Shown: positions 37,666 through 47,383, counted from the first letter of the stretch. The stretch is 64,000 bases of DNA from Thiotrichales bacterium 19S3-11 (GCA_021713295.1 JAKJJU010000008.1:20832-84831), one strand, 5' to 3'. Numbers and translations: made by a program. The notes: generated by a model not told the origin, from the sequence alone.

Positions 37666-39069
37666 TTAGAATATCAATGCATCATCAATTGATTTAAGCC
37701 ATTCTTTAAACCTGTTTTGAATCAATGCAAGTGATGCTTGACTATCTGCTTCAAAACGCAACGACAAACAAGGAGTTGTATTTGATGCCCGAACTAAGCC
37801 CCAACCATGCTCAAACTCAACGCGCACACCATCAATTGTAATAATATCCGTTGCATCCGTAAAAGTTACCAAAGCACTATCTCTGAGCTGTTGAACGATA
37901 TCAAATTTTTTGCTTTCACTCACCTTAAGCATAATTTCTGGCGTATTAACTGTTTCAGGAATTGCATCAAATAGCTGATCAATTGACTGCTCTTCATTCG
38001 ATAGTGTCTCTAAAAGACGAGCAGCTACATATAAAGCATCATCAAAGCCAAACCAACGATCATTAAAGAATATATGACCACTCATTTCACCAGCTAAGGC
38101 TGCATCCAACAACTTCATTTGACGCTTAATCAAAGCATGACCTGTTTTATACATGACAGGTTTGCCACCATGCGCTTTAACAAATGCTGCTAAATTCTTA
38201 GTACACTTAACATCGTAAAGAATCTTTGCCCCAGGCGACTCTCTTAATACTGATAAGGCATACAACATAAGTTGACGATCAGGGTCAATAATTTTACCGC
38301 TTGAGGTTACAACCCCTAAACGGTCACCATCGCCATCAAATGCAAGGCCAACATCCGCTTTTTCTTTTCTAACAACTTCAATCAAATCGCTAAGATTTTC
38401 TGGCCTTGATGGGTCTGGGTGATGATTGGGAAAATTACCATCAACATCACAATATAATTTGACTACTTCAACCCCTAAAGTCTCTAACAACTGAGGCACA
38501 AGACTTCCAGCAACACCATTACCCGCATCTACAACTGCTTTTAGCGGACGAATTATTTTTATGTCATTTGCCACACAGTTAATATAATCCCAAGTTACAG
38601 ATTTCTCGTGTAAAATACCATTTCCTTCAAAAAAAGTACTCGTCTTAATTCGCTGTAATAAACTTTGAATATCTTCAGAAGCTAAGGTTTTTCCTGCAAT
38701 AACCATTTTTATGCCATTATATTCTTTTGGGTTATGACTTCCTGTAAGCATAACTCCTGAGCCCGTACCTGTTGCCTGTGCTGCATAGTATAAAACTGGC
38801 GTTGGCACAACACCAATATCTATAACATCACACCCACTTGATAGCATACCTCGTCTTAAAGATTTCATTAACTGCGCACCGGATAGTCGTCCATCTCGGC
38901 CAACAACAATTGTTTTCTCTCCTTGCTCTATCGCTTGACTTCCAAGCGCTTGACCAATTAATTCAACAATTTCTTCAGTTAATTCTTTAAATGCAATACC
39001 TCGTATATCATAAGCACGAAATATATGCTCAGGGATGTTAATAGCTACTTGTTCACTTTGTTGAGCCAT
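37666..39069 (-). CDS. Phosphomannomutase/phosphoglucomutase (AlgC-like)
   Basis: A 467-residue alpha-D-phosphohexomutase. The phosphoserine loop TGSHNP has S111, the metal loop DGDGDRLG lies near residue 245, sugar-specificity GEMSGHIFF near 330 and the phosphate-binding loop RASNTTPCLSLRFEAD near 440. It interconverts 1- and 6-phosphates of mannose or glucose, supplying sugar nucleotides for LPS or capsule. Its start overlaps the end of the peptide-binding protein gene by 17 bases, with AAAGG before the ATG, so the two are probably co-transcribed. Confidence 0.94.
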   Translation of the reverse strand: MAQQSEQVAINIPEHIFRAYDIRGIAFKELTEEIVELIGQALGSQAIEQGEKTIVVGRDGRLSGAQLMKSLRRGMLSSGCDVIDIGVVPTPVLYYAAQATGTGSGVMLTGSHNPKEYNGIKMVIAGKTLASEDIQSLLQRIKTSTFFEGNGILHEKSVTWDYINCVANDIKIIRPLKAVVDAGNGVAGSLVPQLLETLGVEVVKLYCDVDGNFPNHHPDPSRPENLSDLIEVVRKEKADVGLAFDGDGDRLGVVTSSGKIIDPDRQLMLYALSVLRESPGAKILYDVKCTKNLAAFVKAHGGKPVMYKTGHALIKRQMKLLDAALAGEMSGHIFFNDRWFGFDDALYVAARLLETLSNEEQSIDQLFDAIPETVNTPEIMLKVSESKKFDIVQQLRDSALVTFTDATDIITIDGVRVEFEHGWGLVRASNTTPCLSLRFEADSQASLALIQNRFKEWLKSIDDALIF

Positions 39070-41236
39070 GTTGTTTTACCTTTGTTAAATTTAAAACCTG
39101 CATTTTTTTATGCTCTTTTCGCCAATAGCTTACCACAACAGGCAAAGCAAACAAAAACAGTATAAGGAAAATTATTAATACTGGCCAAAATAATGGTACA
39201 TTCCATTTTTTCTGCAAAGAACTTCTCAGTGTAGTATCTATTTTTGCATATTTAAGCATATTATTCGCAATAGAATGTGGCTTCGTTGGATAATACCATA
39301 CATGACTTAATATAAAGCTTTTAGGGTTAACGCCCCAAATCCAAGGCGCATCCTCACGTAACAAATCAACCATTTTTTGAATTAATACTAACCGTTCAGT
39401 TGTATTATCCATTTGAATCATCTCTTCATAAAGTTCATCAAATCGTTGGTTCTGATAATTAACTGCGTTTTCACCTTGAAATTTAGCTTTACCATTAGGC
39501 CCATAAAGTAACATTAAAAAATTTTCAGGGTCAGGGTAATCCGCATTCCATCCCCAAAAAAATAATTGCACTTGAGCATTTCTTACTTTTTCTTGAAAGC
39601 GATTGTATTGCGTTATACGAATATTAAGTTGAATACCTAATTTTTTAAATTGCTGCCTCATCCATTGAAATTTTGCTTTTTCATCAGGAGAACCACTACC
39701 TATTGCATCTAGGTATAAAATAAGTGGTGCACCTGTTTTAGGATCTACACCATTTGGATAACCTGCAGCTTTTAACAATCGTTTTGCTTTGGCTAATGAT
39801 TTTCTCTGCTTCGTATCTAATTCATAAACAACAGGGTTTAAATCATTCTGATTACCAAAAATTCCTGGTGGCACAGGACCTTGAGCTGCCAATGCACGCC
39901 CATTCATAAAAATTGAAATAAATTCTTCAACATTAAATACAATCGATATTGCCTGACGTAGTCTTCTTTGTTTCTCAGAATAGCCACCAACTACCGGATC
40001 TAACATATTAAACCCCCAGTAAAAAATACTAGGCTCAACTGTAGTTGAAATCCTAATGCCTTTACTTGCAATATCTTCTGTTGCATTCACGTTACCACCT
40101 TGATCAAAATAAACAGCTTGATCAAATACATCGGAGCTGATACCTGAACGATCATAATAACCTTGCAAAAACTTATTCCACATAGGAATAGACTCTTTTT
40201 CCAAAGAAAATATAATCCTGTCAATTTGCGGTAAGCGCTCACCTTTCCGTGCTAAAAAACCATTTTCATCATCATCAACTTGCCCCTCGCTTGGATAAAA
40301 GTCTGCATGATAATATGGATTTTTTTCTAATACCATTCTGCGGTTAGGATTATTTTCACTTAAATAATAAGGTCCTGAACCAACCGGATACCAATCTAAA
40401 GTAATGTTGCGATCTTTCATGCCTTTCTGGCGATAAAAGGCCTCTGCTTCATAAGGCATTGGAGCAAAAAAAGGCATTGCCAACCAATAGATAAATTGAG
40501 GGTCTTTACCATAAATTGATATAATATATTGATTTTGATTAATAACTTCTACACCATCTATTTGAAACAATTCTGCTGGCAGTGGTTGATTTGGATTTGA
40601 TTTTCGCCATTGAATGAGTTGTTGCTGCAACTTCTTAAAGCCAACAATTCGCTTTGACATAATACCAGCAATTGGTGAATGATTAATTGGGTCTGCTAAA
40701 CGCATTATTTGATATTGATAATCCTTGGCACTAACTGCTCGATGACCTTTATATTTGAACTGTTCTAATGTATAGATTTCATCTAAATCTTGTGGTGTCA
40801 AACGATGATAACGATACTCACCATTTTCATCTTTAGCAAAAGCTGGGTGTAATTGATATATTATATCTCCACGCAAAGTAATTAAATAACTTGTTGTAGC
40901 AATAGTATCTAACTTTATGCCTTTTATTATTTTCCCATTTGCATCTTTATAGGTAATTTCAGGCATTTTTGTAGCGGTTAAAGGAACTAACTGATAGGGA
41001 CGTTTTAAATAATGATACTGCAATACTGGTTCGTATATTTGACCTGTAAAGATTGCTTCATTACTCGAATATGATCTAGCCGGATCTAAATGTTTAGGTC
41101 TTTGAGAAAAAACGCTATATAACGTAGACTGATTTTTATTTTCAATTTTGTATGGATTATTAGTTTGCGTATAAGCATTTGAAAATAAACATGTTATTAA
41201 TATGCTACCAATACCCACCAACTGCTTTATTTTCAA
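39053..41236 (-). CDS. Peptide-type ABC substrate-binding protein with C-terminal membrane anchor
   Basis: A 727-residue family 5 (OppA/DppA-like) binding protein: signal peptide (about 1-24), YSVFSQRPKHLDPARSYSSN at the start of the fold, VGSGPYYLSENNPNRRMVLEKN, and a late FFWGWNADYPDPENFLMLLYGPN. An unusual feature is a hydrophobic helix near residues 688-710 (FWPVLIIFLILFLFALPVVV), followed by a basic tail, so the protein would be tethered to the inner membrane. The TTG start at 41236 has AAAGGAT eight to nine bases before it. No permease or ATPase gene is adjacent, so its transporter partner is unknown. Confidence 0.85.
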   Translation of the reverse strand: MKIKQLVGIGSILITCLFSNAYTQTNNPYKIENKNQSTLYSVFSQRPKHLDPARSYSSNEAIFTGQIYEPVLQYHYLKRPYQLVPLTATKMPEITYKDANGKIIKGIKLDTIATTSYLITLRGDIIYQLHPAFAKDENGEYRYHRLTPQDLDEIYTLEQFKYKGHRAVSAKDYQYQIMRLADPINHSPIAGIMSKRIVGFKKLQQQLIQWRKSNPNQPLPAELFQIDGVEVINQNQYIISIYGKDPQFIYWLAMPFFAPMPYEAEAFYRQKGMKDRNITLDWYPVGSGPYYLSENNPNRRMVLEKNPYYHADFYPSEGQVDDDENGFLARKGERLPQIDRIIFSLEKESIPMWNKFLQGYYDRSGISSDVFDQAVYFDQGGNVNATEDIASKGIRISTTVEPSIFYWGFNMLDPVVGGYSEKQRRLRQAISIVFNVEEFISIFMNGRALAAQGPVPPGIFGNQNDLNPVVYELDTKQRKSLAKAKRLLKAAGYPNGVDPKTGAPLILYLDAIGSGSPDEKAKFQWMRQQFKKLGIQLNIRITQYNRFQEKVRNAQVQLFFWGWNADYPDPENFLMLLYGPNGKAKFQGENAVNYQNQRFDELYEEMIQMDNTTERLVLIQKMVDLLREDAPWIWGVNPKSFILSHVWYYPTKPHSIANNMLKYAKIDTTLRSSLQKKWNVPLFWPVLIIFLILFLFALPVVVSYWRKEHKKMQVLNLTKVKQHGSTK

Positions 41237-41261
41237 GGTATATCATCCTTTAACTCACCAT

Positions 41262-42443
41262 CTAAAGCCTGTAACTTAAATCATTCAATTCAAACCCTTC
41301 TAAGTCAGCCTTTAAGTTTTGGCTAAAAGCAATTACTTTAAACACTTCTCCCATAGCACCCGGCATCAAAAGAGTTTTTATTTTACTAGCTAACTCTAAC
41401 TGTAGTTTAGTGGATAACTTAGCAAAATGCGCTTGGTACAACGGATCTAACCCACAGTTTGATAGAAAAGCCGCTTGTGTTGTATAACCTTCAAAATCGA
41501 GCCCTGCCGTTACTGCCGCTTGAGCAACTGCTGTAAAATCAACATGTGCAGTAATATCTTGCACTCCAGGAGACCAAAGTGCATCATCATGTACTTTATG
41601 TTGAAAATAGCATTGCAGCGTTCCCATAGAGCGATCGCTTCGATAAAAATCTCGCTGTTCATAGCCATAATCAACTAAAAATAACGCACCTTGCTGAAGT
41701 AAGCCAGCTAAAGCACTAATCCAGTTTTCAACCCATAGATTAATCTCAGATAGATAGCCATTCGCTATCTTACTCTCTAGCACGCTTTCAATTTTAGATA
41801 CTTTTTCTATAACTGTATCGCGAGCTGGTAGCTCTATTAGCTCTAACTGATCATCAATAACCGTAACAGCTAATTCATTAATTCCATGCTCTCTTTTAAT
41901 AAAACGCACCACTGGCATTGCATCAATGACTTCATTTGCAAAGATTACCCCTTTAAATGAATTCTCCTTAGGTAATTCATCTAACCATTTGATACATTCA
42001 AAATAATCGGGCATTTTTTGCTGTAATAATTCTTGTTGTCGCACCTTAAGATAGGCATTAACCTCTAAAATATAATAATTTTTGGGTAATAATTTTTTTT
42101 CTGCTAGTGATTGTAACAAAGCTAATGCAAATTGACCGCTACCAGCCCCAAACTCCAATATAGATGCATCCTCAATTGTTTCTAAAATATTGCTAAATGA
42201 ATTAGCAAAACAAGCTGCAAATAGTGATGTTAACTCAGGAGCTGTTGTAAAATCACCACTTTCACCTAATATATTTGCTGCAGATGCATAATAGCCTAAT
42301 TGTGGTGTATATAAAGCCAATTGCATATACTCATCAAAAAATAAAGACTGATTTTTCTTAATTTTGAGTTTAATCATTTCTATTATTTTTTTGCTTTGCA
42401 AAATTAATTTTTGATCAGAAAGTTCAAGAGCTACGCGCATCAT
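41262..42443 (-). CDS. SAM-dependent methyltransferase, MidA/NDUFAF7 family
   Basis: 393 residues. It has the MidA opening FFDEYMQLALYTPQLGYYAS and GESGDFTTAPELTSLFAACF, then the SAM-binding ILEFGAGSGQFALALLQ and FANEVIDAMPVVRF, and later LFLVDYGYEQRDFYRSDRSMGTLQCYF. The mitochondrial homologue methylates an arginine of complex I subunit NDUFS2; bacterial substrates are unknown. The start among several Met residues is uncertain. It lies on the same strand as the binding-protein gene, about 25 bases upstream. Confidence 0.88.
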   Translation of the reverse strand: MMRVALELSDQKLILQSKKIIEMIKLKIKKNQSLFFDEYMQLALYTPQLGYYASAANILGESGDFTTAPELTSLFAACFANSFSNILETIEDASILEFGAGSGQFALALLQSLAEKKLLPKNYYILEVNAYLKVRQQELLQQKMPDYFECIKWLDELPKENSFKGVIFANEVIDAMPVVRFIKREHGINELAVTVIDDQLELIELPARDTVIEKVSKIESVLESKIANGYLSEINLWVENWISALAGLLQQGALFLVDYGYEQRDFYRSDRSMGTLQCYFQHKVHDDALWSPGVQDITAHVDFTAVAQAAVTAGLDFEGYTTQAAFLSNCGLDPLYQAHFAKLSTKLQLELASKIKTLLMPGAMGEVFKVIAFSQNLKADLEGFELNDLSYRL

Positions 42444-42623
42444 TGCAAAATACCATCTACACTAAAATATAAGGATAACCATTCTAGATTTTAACAAATA
42501 TAGATATAGATGAATAGAATAACTTTTAAATTATGTCACAAAATAAATTTAAAAGGAGGGTAATATTTTCATGTAGTAGAAACTGAGTACTAGATTTTTA
42601 TTTTTTTTTATTGTAATTTAAAC

Positions 42624-42648
42624 TTGTCATCAAAGGAATTGATGACAA
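42624..42648. repeat. Perfect inverted repeat upstream of the small HTH gene
   Basis: TTGTCATCAA (42624-42633) and TTGATGACAA (42639-42648) are exact reverse complements around a 5-base spacer. The site lies 32 bases before the ATG at 42680, in the expected place for an operator. No T run follows, so it is not a terminator. Confidence 0.75.
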
Positions 42649-42679
42649 CTAAGATGGAATTAAAAACAGGAGTTATCTT

Positions 42680-42970
42680 ATGACTGCAATTACTGTTGAG
42701 AACCGTATTGAACATGAGTATGGCTGTTCGATTGTAGATTTTTTTCAGCAATGTGTTGATGATGGCATGGATACTGCTGATATTGCAGAGATGATCAGCT
42801 GCAGTGTTAGCAATCTAAGGAGAATCGCAAGAAAATATAAATTTACATTCTTTCAACCTGATCCCGTTAAGATGTTTTCAGAAAATGAAAACTTTCTTGA
42901 AAACAACATTAATATTGATAACTTTCTCTCACGTAGTTGGTTATCATCAAGACATGAAGTTTTACATTAA
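42680..42970 (+). CDS. Small helix-turn-helix protein
   Basis: A 96-residue protein. Residues about 31-57 (DTADIAEMISCSVSNLRRIARKYKF) fit a helix-turn-helix in which the second helix is SVSNLRRIARKY. There is no ligand domain; the tail is Asn-rich and then Ser/Arg-rich. AGGAGTTATCTT precedes the ATG. The perfect palindrome just upstream suggests it binds its own promoter. It converges on pyrB with a 13-base gap. It could be a repressor or a small nucleoid-type regulator. Confidence 0.75.
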   Translation: MTAITVENRIEHEYGCSIVDFFQQCVDDGMDTADIAEMISCSVSNLRRIARKYKFTFFQPDPVKMFSENENFLENNINIDNFLSRSWLSSRHEVLH

Positions 42971-42983
42971 AAACTCTTAAGTG

Positions 42984-43907
42984 CTATATGGTTTCAATCA
43001 GTAGTTGCTTTAATAACGCTGCTCTAACATATAGCCCATTGCTTGCTTGCTGGAAGTAACGTGCTTGCTTAAGGGAATCTACTGAAATATCGATTTCTTT
43101 AAGTCTTGGCAAGGGGTGCAGTATTGCAAGATTGGTTTTTGCATAAGCGTTAATTATTTCTTTGTTAATGATATGCTTTAACTGATAGTCTAAGCTTGTG
43201 TTATCGACTAGACGCTCTTTTTGTAAGCGCGTCATATATAATACATCTATTTTAGGCAATATAGTCTCAATATCCTCAACGCACTGAATCTTCATGGTTG
43301 ATTGATTATTGATGTACCCTACCAATGCTTCTGGCAAATCAAATCCATCCTCACAGAGTAAAAAAAGCTCAATACTATCAAATAACGATAACGCCTTAAT
43401 TAATGAATGAATCGTTCTGCCATATTTTAAATCCCCCACTAGGCCGATACAAAGCCGATCTAGAGAACCATGGCATTCTTTAATCGTATATAAGTCTAAT
43501 AGAGTTTGCGTAGGGTGTTCATTTGCACCATCCCCTGCATTGATAACTGGTACATTTGACACATTCAAAGCCCTTGTAGCTGAACCTATTTCAGGGTGAC
43601 GGATAACAATAGCATCCGCATAGCTATTTATCATAGAAATTGTATCTTCTAATGATTCGCCTTTTTGTTTGAATGACGTATTGCCACTATCAGAAAACCC
43701 AATTACTTGACCACCTAGACGATAAATAGCACTTTCAAATGAAAGCCTAGTTCGTGTTGAAGCCTCAAAAAACAGGCTTGCAATAATTTTACCTTGTAAT
43801 AAATTAGGCTCTGCTGTCATCTTTAATTGCGTAGCTACATCTAGAATAGACTCAATATCTTTACGTGATAAATCACTAATAGAAATCAAATTTGAAAATG
43901 AAGTCAT
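42984..43907 (-). CDS. pyrB: Aspartate carbamoyltransferase catalytic subunit
   Basis: A 307-residue ATCase with carbamoyl-phosphate motif FEASTRTRLSFESA (about 48-61), then KGESLEDTISMI, HPTQTLLDLYTI and VGDLKYGRTIHSL, and the C-terminal HPLPR. It makes carbamoyl aspartate in pyrimidine synthesis. No pyrI (regulatory subunit) lies beside it, so the enzyme may be unregulated or of class C. AAAGGATATAAAAA precedes the ATG. Confidence 0.96.
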   Translation of the reverse strand: MTSFSNLISISDLSRKDIESILDVATQLKMTAEPNLLQGKIIASLFFEASTRTRLSFESAIYRLGGQVIGFSDSGNTSFKQKGESLEDTISMINSYADAIVIRHPEIGSATRALNVSNVPVINAGDGANEHPTQTLLDLYTIKECHGSLDRLCIGLVGDLKYGRTIHSLIKALSLFDSIELFLLCEDGFDLPEALVGYINNQSTMKIQCVEDIETILPKIDVLYMTRLQKERLVDNTSLDYQLKHIINKEIINAYAKTNLAILHPLPRLKEIDISVDSLKQARYFQQASNGLYVRAALLKQLLIETI

Positions 43908-44056
43908 TTTTTATATCCTTTCAATGATATCAACACAATTTGTCAGATATCATATCGAATCACCAGAAAAAATAAAGCGCTAACTTGCACCTTGAGTAAA
44001 AATCGATTAGTTTGAACAACATTGATTTAAAAGAAACCATAAAAGGGTTATTTCCT

Positions 44057-44662
44057 ATGTTAGGAAATTTATTTTGTGTCTGTATTACAGGTGGCATCGC
44101 TAGTGGTAAATCAACAGTAGTTAAGCTATTTCAACAATTAGATATTGATAGCGTCTGCGCTGATACAATTTCAAAAGATATTCTTAAGCCAAGTTCACCA
44201 TTGCTGCACAAAATTGTTAACTATTTTGGTGATATGATCCTACAAACGGATGGAAATTTAGATCGTAAAGCATTAGGAAAGCTTATTTTTGATGATACAG
44301 AAAAACGTCTATGGCTAGAAAATCTTCTACACCCTATTATTAGAGAAGAAATTAAAAAGCAAGCAATGCTCGCTCAATCACCATACTGCGTGATAGATAT
44401 TCCATTATTATTTAAACATCATACTCACCATTATCTTGATTATATCATTACTATTGACACCCCAATGAACATCCAAATTAGCCGCTTGATCAATAGAGAT
44501 CATCAAACGATTGAAAGTGCTTATCAAATAATAAATACTCAGCCCAAGCGTTCAGAGCGCTACCTTATTTCTAACTATATTATTCAAAACATTTATGATA
44601 AGCACCACCTCAAAAAACAAGTTGAATCAATTCATCAGCATCTATTAACTTTAACTAATTAA
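44057..44662 (+). CDS. coaE: Dephospho-CoA kinase
   Basis: About 201 residues. The P-loop GGIASGKST lies near residue 10, ADTISKDIL and LENLLHPIIREE follow, and YCVIDIPLLFKH is the family's central block. It phosphorylates dephospho-CoA in the last step of CoA synthesis. ATG 44057 has AAAGGG nine bases upstream; a TTG 45 bases earlier is less likely. Its end overlaps the convergent orphan gene by 8 bases. Confidence 0.94.
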   Translation: MLGNLFCVCITGGIASGKSTVVKLFQQLDIDSVCADTISKDILKPSSPLLHKIVNYFGDMILQTDGNLDRKALGKLIFDDTEKRLWLENLLHPIIREEIKKQAMLAQSPYCVIDIPLLFKHHTHHYLDYIITIDTPMNIQISRLINRDHQTIESAYQIINTQPKRSERYLISNYIIQNIYDKHHLKKQVESIHQHLLTLTN

Positions 44663-45959
44663 GACTCTCACACCTCGAATGTTGAATCGCATCACGCACA
44701 AGAGCTTTCCTACATTCTGCATGATAAAAAAGACAACTGCTATTTAATTTTTGTTTCGCTAACTTCATATCTCTTATGGCCGAAGCTTCTGTAAGGGATT
44801 TGCTTGGGTGGTGTTGCGTAAAATAAGCATTTGAGTCTGTTAAATGCGTAATAATTTTGCCTGGCAAATTTTCTATATAGGCACTAGCTATATGTTGAAA
44901 AATGCTACCTTCGAACTCTTCTTTAACGGTGTTAAATGCTATACCTTTAAACATTGAAACCGTTAAAATAATATCATTATACGCTTGAGACATGGCACTT
45001 ACATTAGCATATAGTTTGGCCCAATTTGCTGCATGATCGATTTTCTCTTTGGCACTTCTATAGCATTGGTCACCTCTTTCACCATCACTTAGATAAACAT
45101 CATCCTCTTCAATAGCCAAGTAATAACCACCCATTGTCCTTCTCTGTTGCTTAAAGGTCATTTTAAATTGTTCCATCTGATAACTCTTTAGCCATCGGTT
45201 AAGACCTCGAACAACGTGAATCCCACTCGTTTTAATATCGCTTGGCTTTGCTGTCCATGTCAGCTTATCTGACTGTAGAGGATGATCGGTCTCTATTTGC
45301 TCATAAGCTAAGCTAGAAGCCTCAGTTGTATAGGCAAAGGTATTATGATTCCAATCTAGATGCCAGCTAGCATTGGGTGTATCAATATTGTTAGAACAAT
45401 GGTTTGGCTTATGTTGGAATTTGCCATCATTAAGTCTCAGCGTTGGATCTTCATTACATACCAAAGTAATTCCTGATTCAAAAACACCTAACTGACCACC
45501 ATGATATAGATGATATATTTGTAAGCCATGACATTCCCCTATAATTGGATGGCCTAAGGTCAAATGACTGTGAATGGCTGTTAAGTCAGCCATTTCTTGT
45601 GCGGTTATTGTTTCAGGCTTTGCAATATATAAAATAAAATCACTTTCATTATTTCTATTTCTGTGATCAATATAATTTTGACTGGATATTCTATCCCAAC
45701 CACCTGGAGGAATGGCTAATGCACCATACTTTTTAGCAATTTCTGTCATCTGTTTTACATAAATCGCCTCTGAAAGCGTCAAATCATTTTCTTTGAGCTT
45801 TCTAACCCACTCTATACCTGTCATTGTTTGATCAAAATTAATTGATTCTGGTATATCAGCAACCACTTCATATGGGGCGAATGAATCAAAGTAAATTCGA
45901 CGTGCTAATTTTTCCTGTTCACTTACCACCGCATGAATAATCAATGTGTTATTTCCCAA
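44655..45959 (-). CDS. Orphan protein with GATase-like nucleophile motif, paralogue B
   Basis: 434 residues, about half identical by eye to the upstream neighbour (46046-47383). ALAIPPGGWDRISSQNY (80-96) and PIIGECHGLQIYHLYHGGQ (138-156) resemble the oxyanion strand and Cys nucleophile elbow (C143) of class I glutamine amidotransferases and peptidase C26; WNHNTFAY (203-210) sits near the usual second conserved region. The canonical C-terminal HPE catalytic pair is not evident. There is a helical C-terminal half (about 305-434), with no signal peptide. The start appears to be TTG. Function is unknown; a hydrolase of gamma-glutamyl bonds or a glutaminase is a guess. Confidence 0.7.
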   Translation of the reverse strand: MGNNTLIIHAVVSEQEKLARRIYFDSFAPYEVVADIPESINFDQTMTGIEWVRKLKENDLTLSEAIYVKQMTEIAKKYGALAIPPGGWDRISSQNYIDHRNRNNESDFILYIAKPETITAQEMADLTAIHSHLTLGHPIIGECHGLQIYHLYHGGQLGVFESGITLVCNEDPTLRLNDGKFQHKPNHCSNNIDTPNASWHLDWNHNTFAYTTEASSLAYEQIETDHPLQSDKLTWTAKPSDIKTSGIHVVRGLNRWLKSYQMEQFKMTFKQQRRTMGGYYLAIEEDDVYLSDGERGDQCYRSAKEKIDHAANWAKLYANVSAMSQAYNDIILTVSMFKGIAFNTVKEEFEGSIFQHIASAYIENLPGKIITHLTDSNAYFTQHHPSKSLTEASAIRDMKLAKQKLNSSCLFYHAECRKALVRDAIQHSRCESLN

Positions 45960-46010
45960 AACTTCCCATGTTACAAAAAACAGTAACCAGATTTAACTAT
46001 ATTTAAAATT

Positions 46011-46056
46011 TAAAAATCAAACTAACCTTTAATTTATATAGTTAGTTAGTTTGATT
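46011..46056 (-). terminator. Long hairpin, possible terminator of paralogue A
   Basis: On the minus strand AATCAAACTAAC (46056-46045) and GTTAGTTTGATT (46026-46015) pair perfectly over 12 bp with an 18-base loop, followed by TTTTTAAATTTT. The stem overlaps the stop codon of the upstream gene. Its AT-rich stem makes termination only moderately likely. Confidence 0.5.
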
Positions 46057-47383
46057 CAACATTAATCTGTATATTTGTTTTCATTTGAGTAGCCGGCACT
46101 TCATTTCTATCAAAAAACAAATAACTTGGCCCTACTATTTCCGTACCTATTGCTGAAGGCTCCACCGACTCTAGCACTTTAATACCACAGGCTGTATTTC
46201 TTTGTTCTAGTTCCTTCATGCCATATACTAAGTCGATTGACTTAGATGGATGATATTGGGTTAAATAATCTTTTCCTTGCGTTATCTGAGTAATAATTTT
46301 ACCAGGAATTCTTTCTATATATGCATTAGCTATATGCTGAAAAATAGTCGCTTCAAAGTCTCTTTCAACGTCACTTAAATTTATGCCTGTTAATGTTGAA
46401 ACTGTTGCAAGAATAGCTTCATACTCTCGAGACATTGCCTTTGCATCAGCATGCATTTTTGCCCAGCTAGCTGCGTGATATAGTTTCTCTTTAGCACTGG
46501 TATAGGTATCATCACCTCTTTGATCATCACTTTCGTATGCTTCATCCTTCTCAGCAGGTAAATAAATACCAATGCTTGTTTTACCTTGCTCTTTATAGGT
46601 TACTACTACCTCATCTAGATTGTATCCATCCAACCAATGGTTGATACCATTAATAACATGTATGCCACAGGTATAAATTCCACTTGGTCTTGCAATCCAA
46701 GTTAATTTATCTGATTGCAAAGGGTGATTGGCTTCTACTGATTGATATTGCATCTCATCTGTCATTAATGCAAACGTGTTATGATTCCAATCTTGATGCC
46801 AACTGCTACTTGGTGTATCAACTGAAGTTTCACACAGTTTAGGCCTATGTTCAAACTTTCCATCATTAACTCTTAACGATCGATCTTCCACACACTCAAG
46901 TATAATTCCTGCCTCAAATACGCCTAACTTTCCTTGATGGTATAAATGATAAGCTTGCAATCCATGGCATTCTCCTACAATTGAATGCCCTAGTTCTTTA
47001 TGGCAATGAATTGCAGTTAAATCTGCCATTTCTTGTACGGTTAATGTTTCAGGTTTTGATAAATACAAAAAAAAGTCACTATGACGTTTTTTATTTCTGT
47101 GTTCCGTATAATTTTGACTGGATAGCCCATCCCAACTACCAGCAGGAATTACCAAGGCATCATATTTTGTAGCAATTTCTCTCATTTGCTCAACGTATAG
47201 CCTTTCTTTTGCAGTCAAATCATTTTGTTTTAATTTATTTATCCACTGAACACCTGTCATCTGTCTGTCCAAATCAACTAAAGCAGTAGGTAATTCAATA
47301 CGCACTTCAGTAGGATTAAACGACTCAAAAAATGGCTTACGATAATCAGCATCATCCATATCAATTACAGTATGAAATTTCAT
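46046..47383 (-). CDS. Orphan protein with GATase-like nucleophile motif, paralogue A
   Basis: About 445 residues from the ATG at 47383 (GAGAG lies upstream; an ATG at 47395 is also possible). DALVIPAGSWDGLSSQNY (75-92) and SIVGECHGLQAYHLYHQGK (134-152; nucleophile candidate C139) match the paralogue downstream and recall the Gly-x-Cys-x-Gly-x-Gln elbow of class I amidotransferases. DWNHNTFAL and GIHVINGINHWL are conserved between the pair. The C-terminal tail beyond residue 400 is unrelated to the paralogue. No signal peptide is seen. The pair sits directly beside tRNA-Arg and an integrase remnant, so it may be acquired. Role unknown. Confidence 0.7.
   Translation of the reverse strand: MKFHTVIDMDDADYRKPFFESFNPTEVRIELPTALVDLDRQMTGVQWINKLKQNDLTAKERLYVEQMREIATKYDALVIPAGSWDGLSSQNYTEHRNKKRHSDFFLYLSKPETLTVQEMADLTAIHCHKELGHSIVGECHGLQAYHLYHQGKLGVFEAGIILECVEDRSLRVNDGKFEHRPKLCETSVDTPSSSWHQDWNHNTFALMTDEMQYQSVEANHPLQSDKLTWIARPSGIYTCGIHVINGINHWLDGYNLDEVVVTYKEQGKTSIGIYLPAEKDEAYESDDQRGDDTYTSAKEKLYHAASWAKMHADAKAMSREYEAILATVSTLTGINLSDVERDFEATIFQHIANAYIERIPGKIITQITQGKDYLTQYHPSKSIDLVYGMKELEQRNTACGIKVLESVEPSAIGTEIVGPSYLFFDRNEVPATQMKTNIQINVESN

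Noticed and set aside
42551..42576. AAAAGGAGGG followed at 42571 by ATG TAG, a start-stop pair
   Set aside because: The spacing is long and the frame codes only Met; chance is more likely than a regulatory minimal frame, though the strong Shine-Dalgarno-like run is curious.
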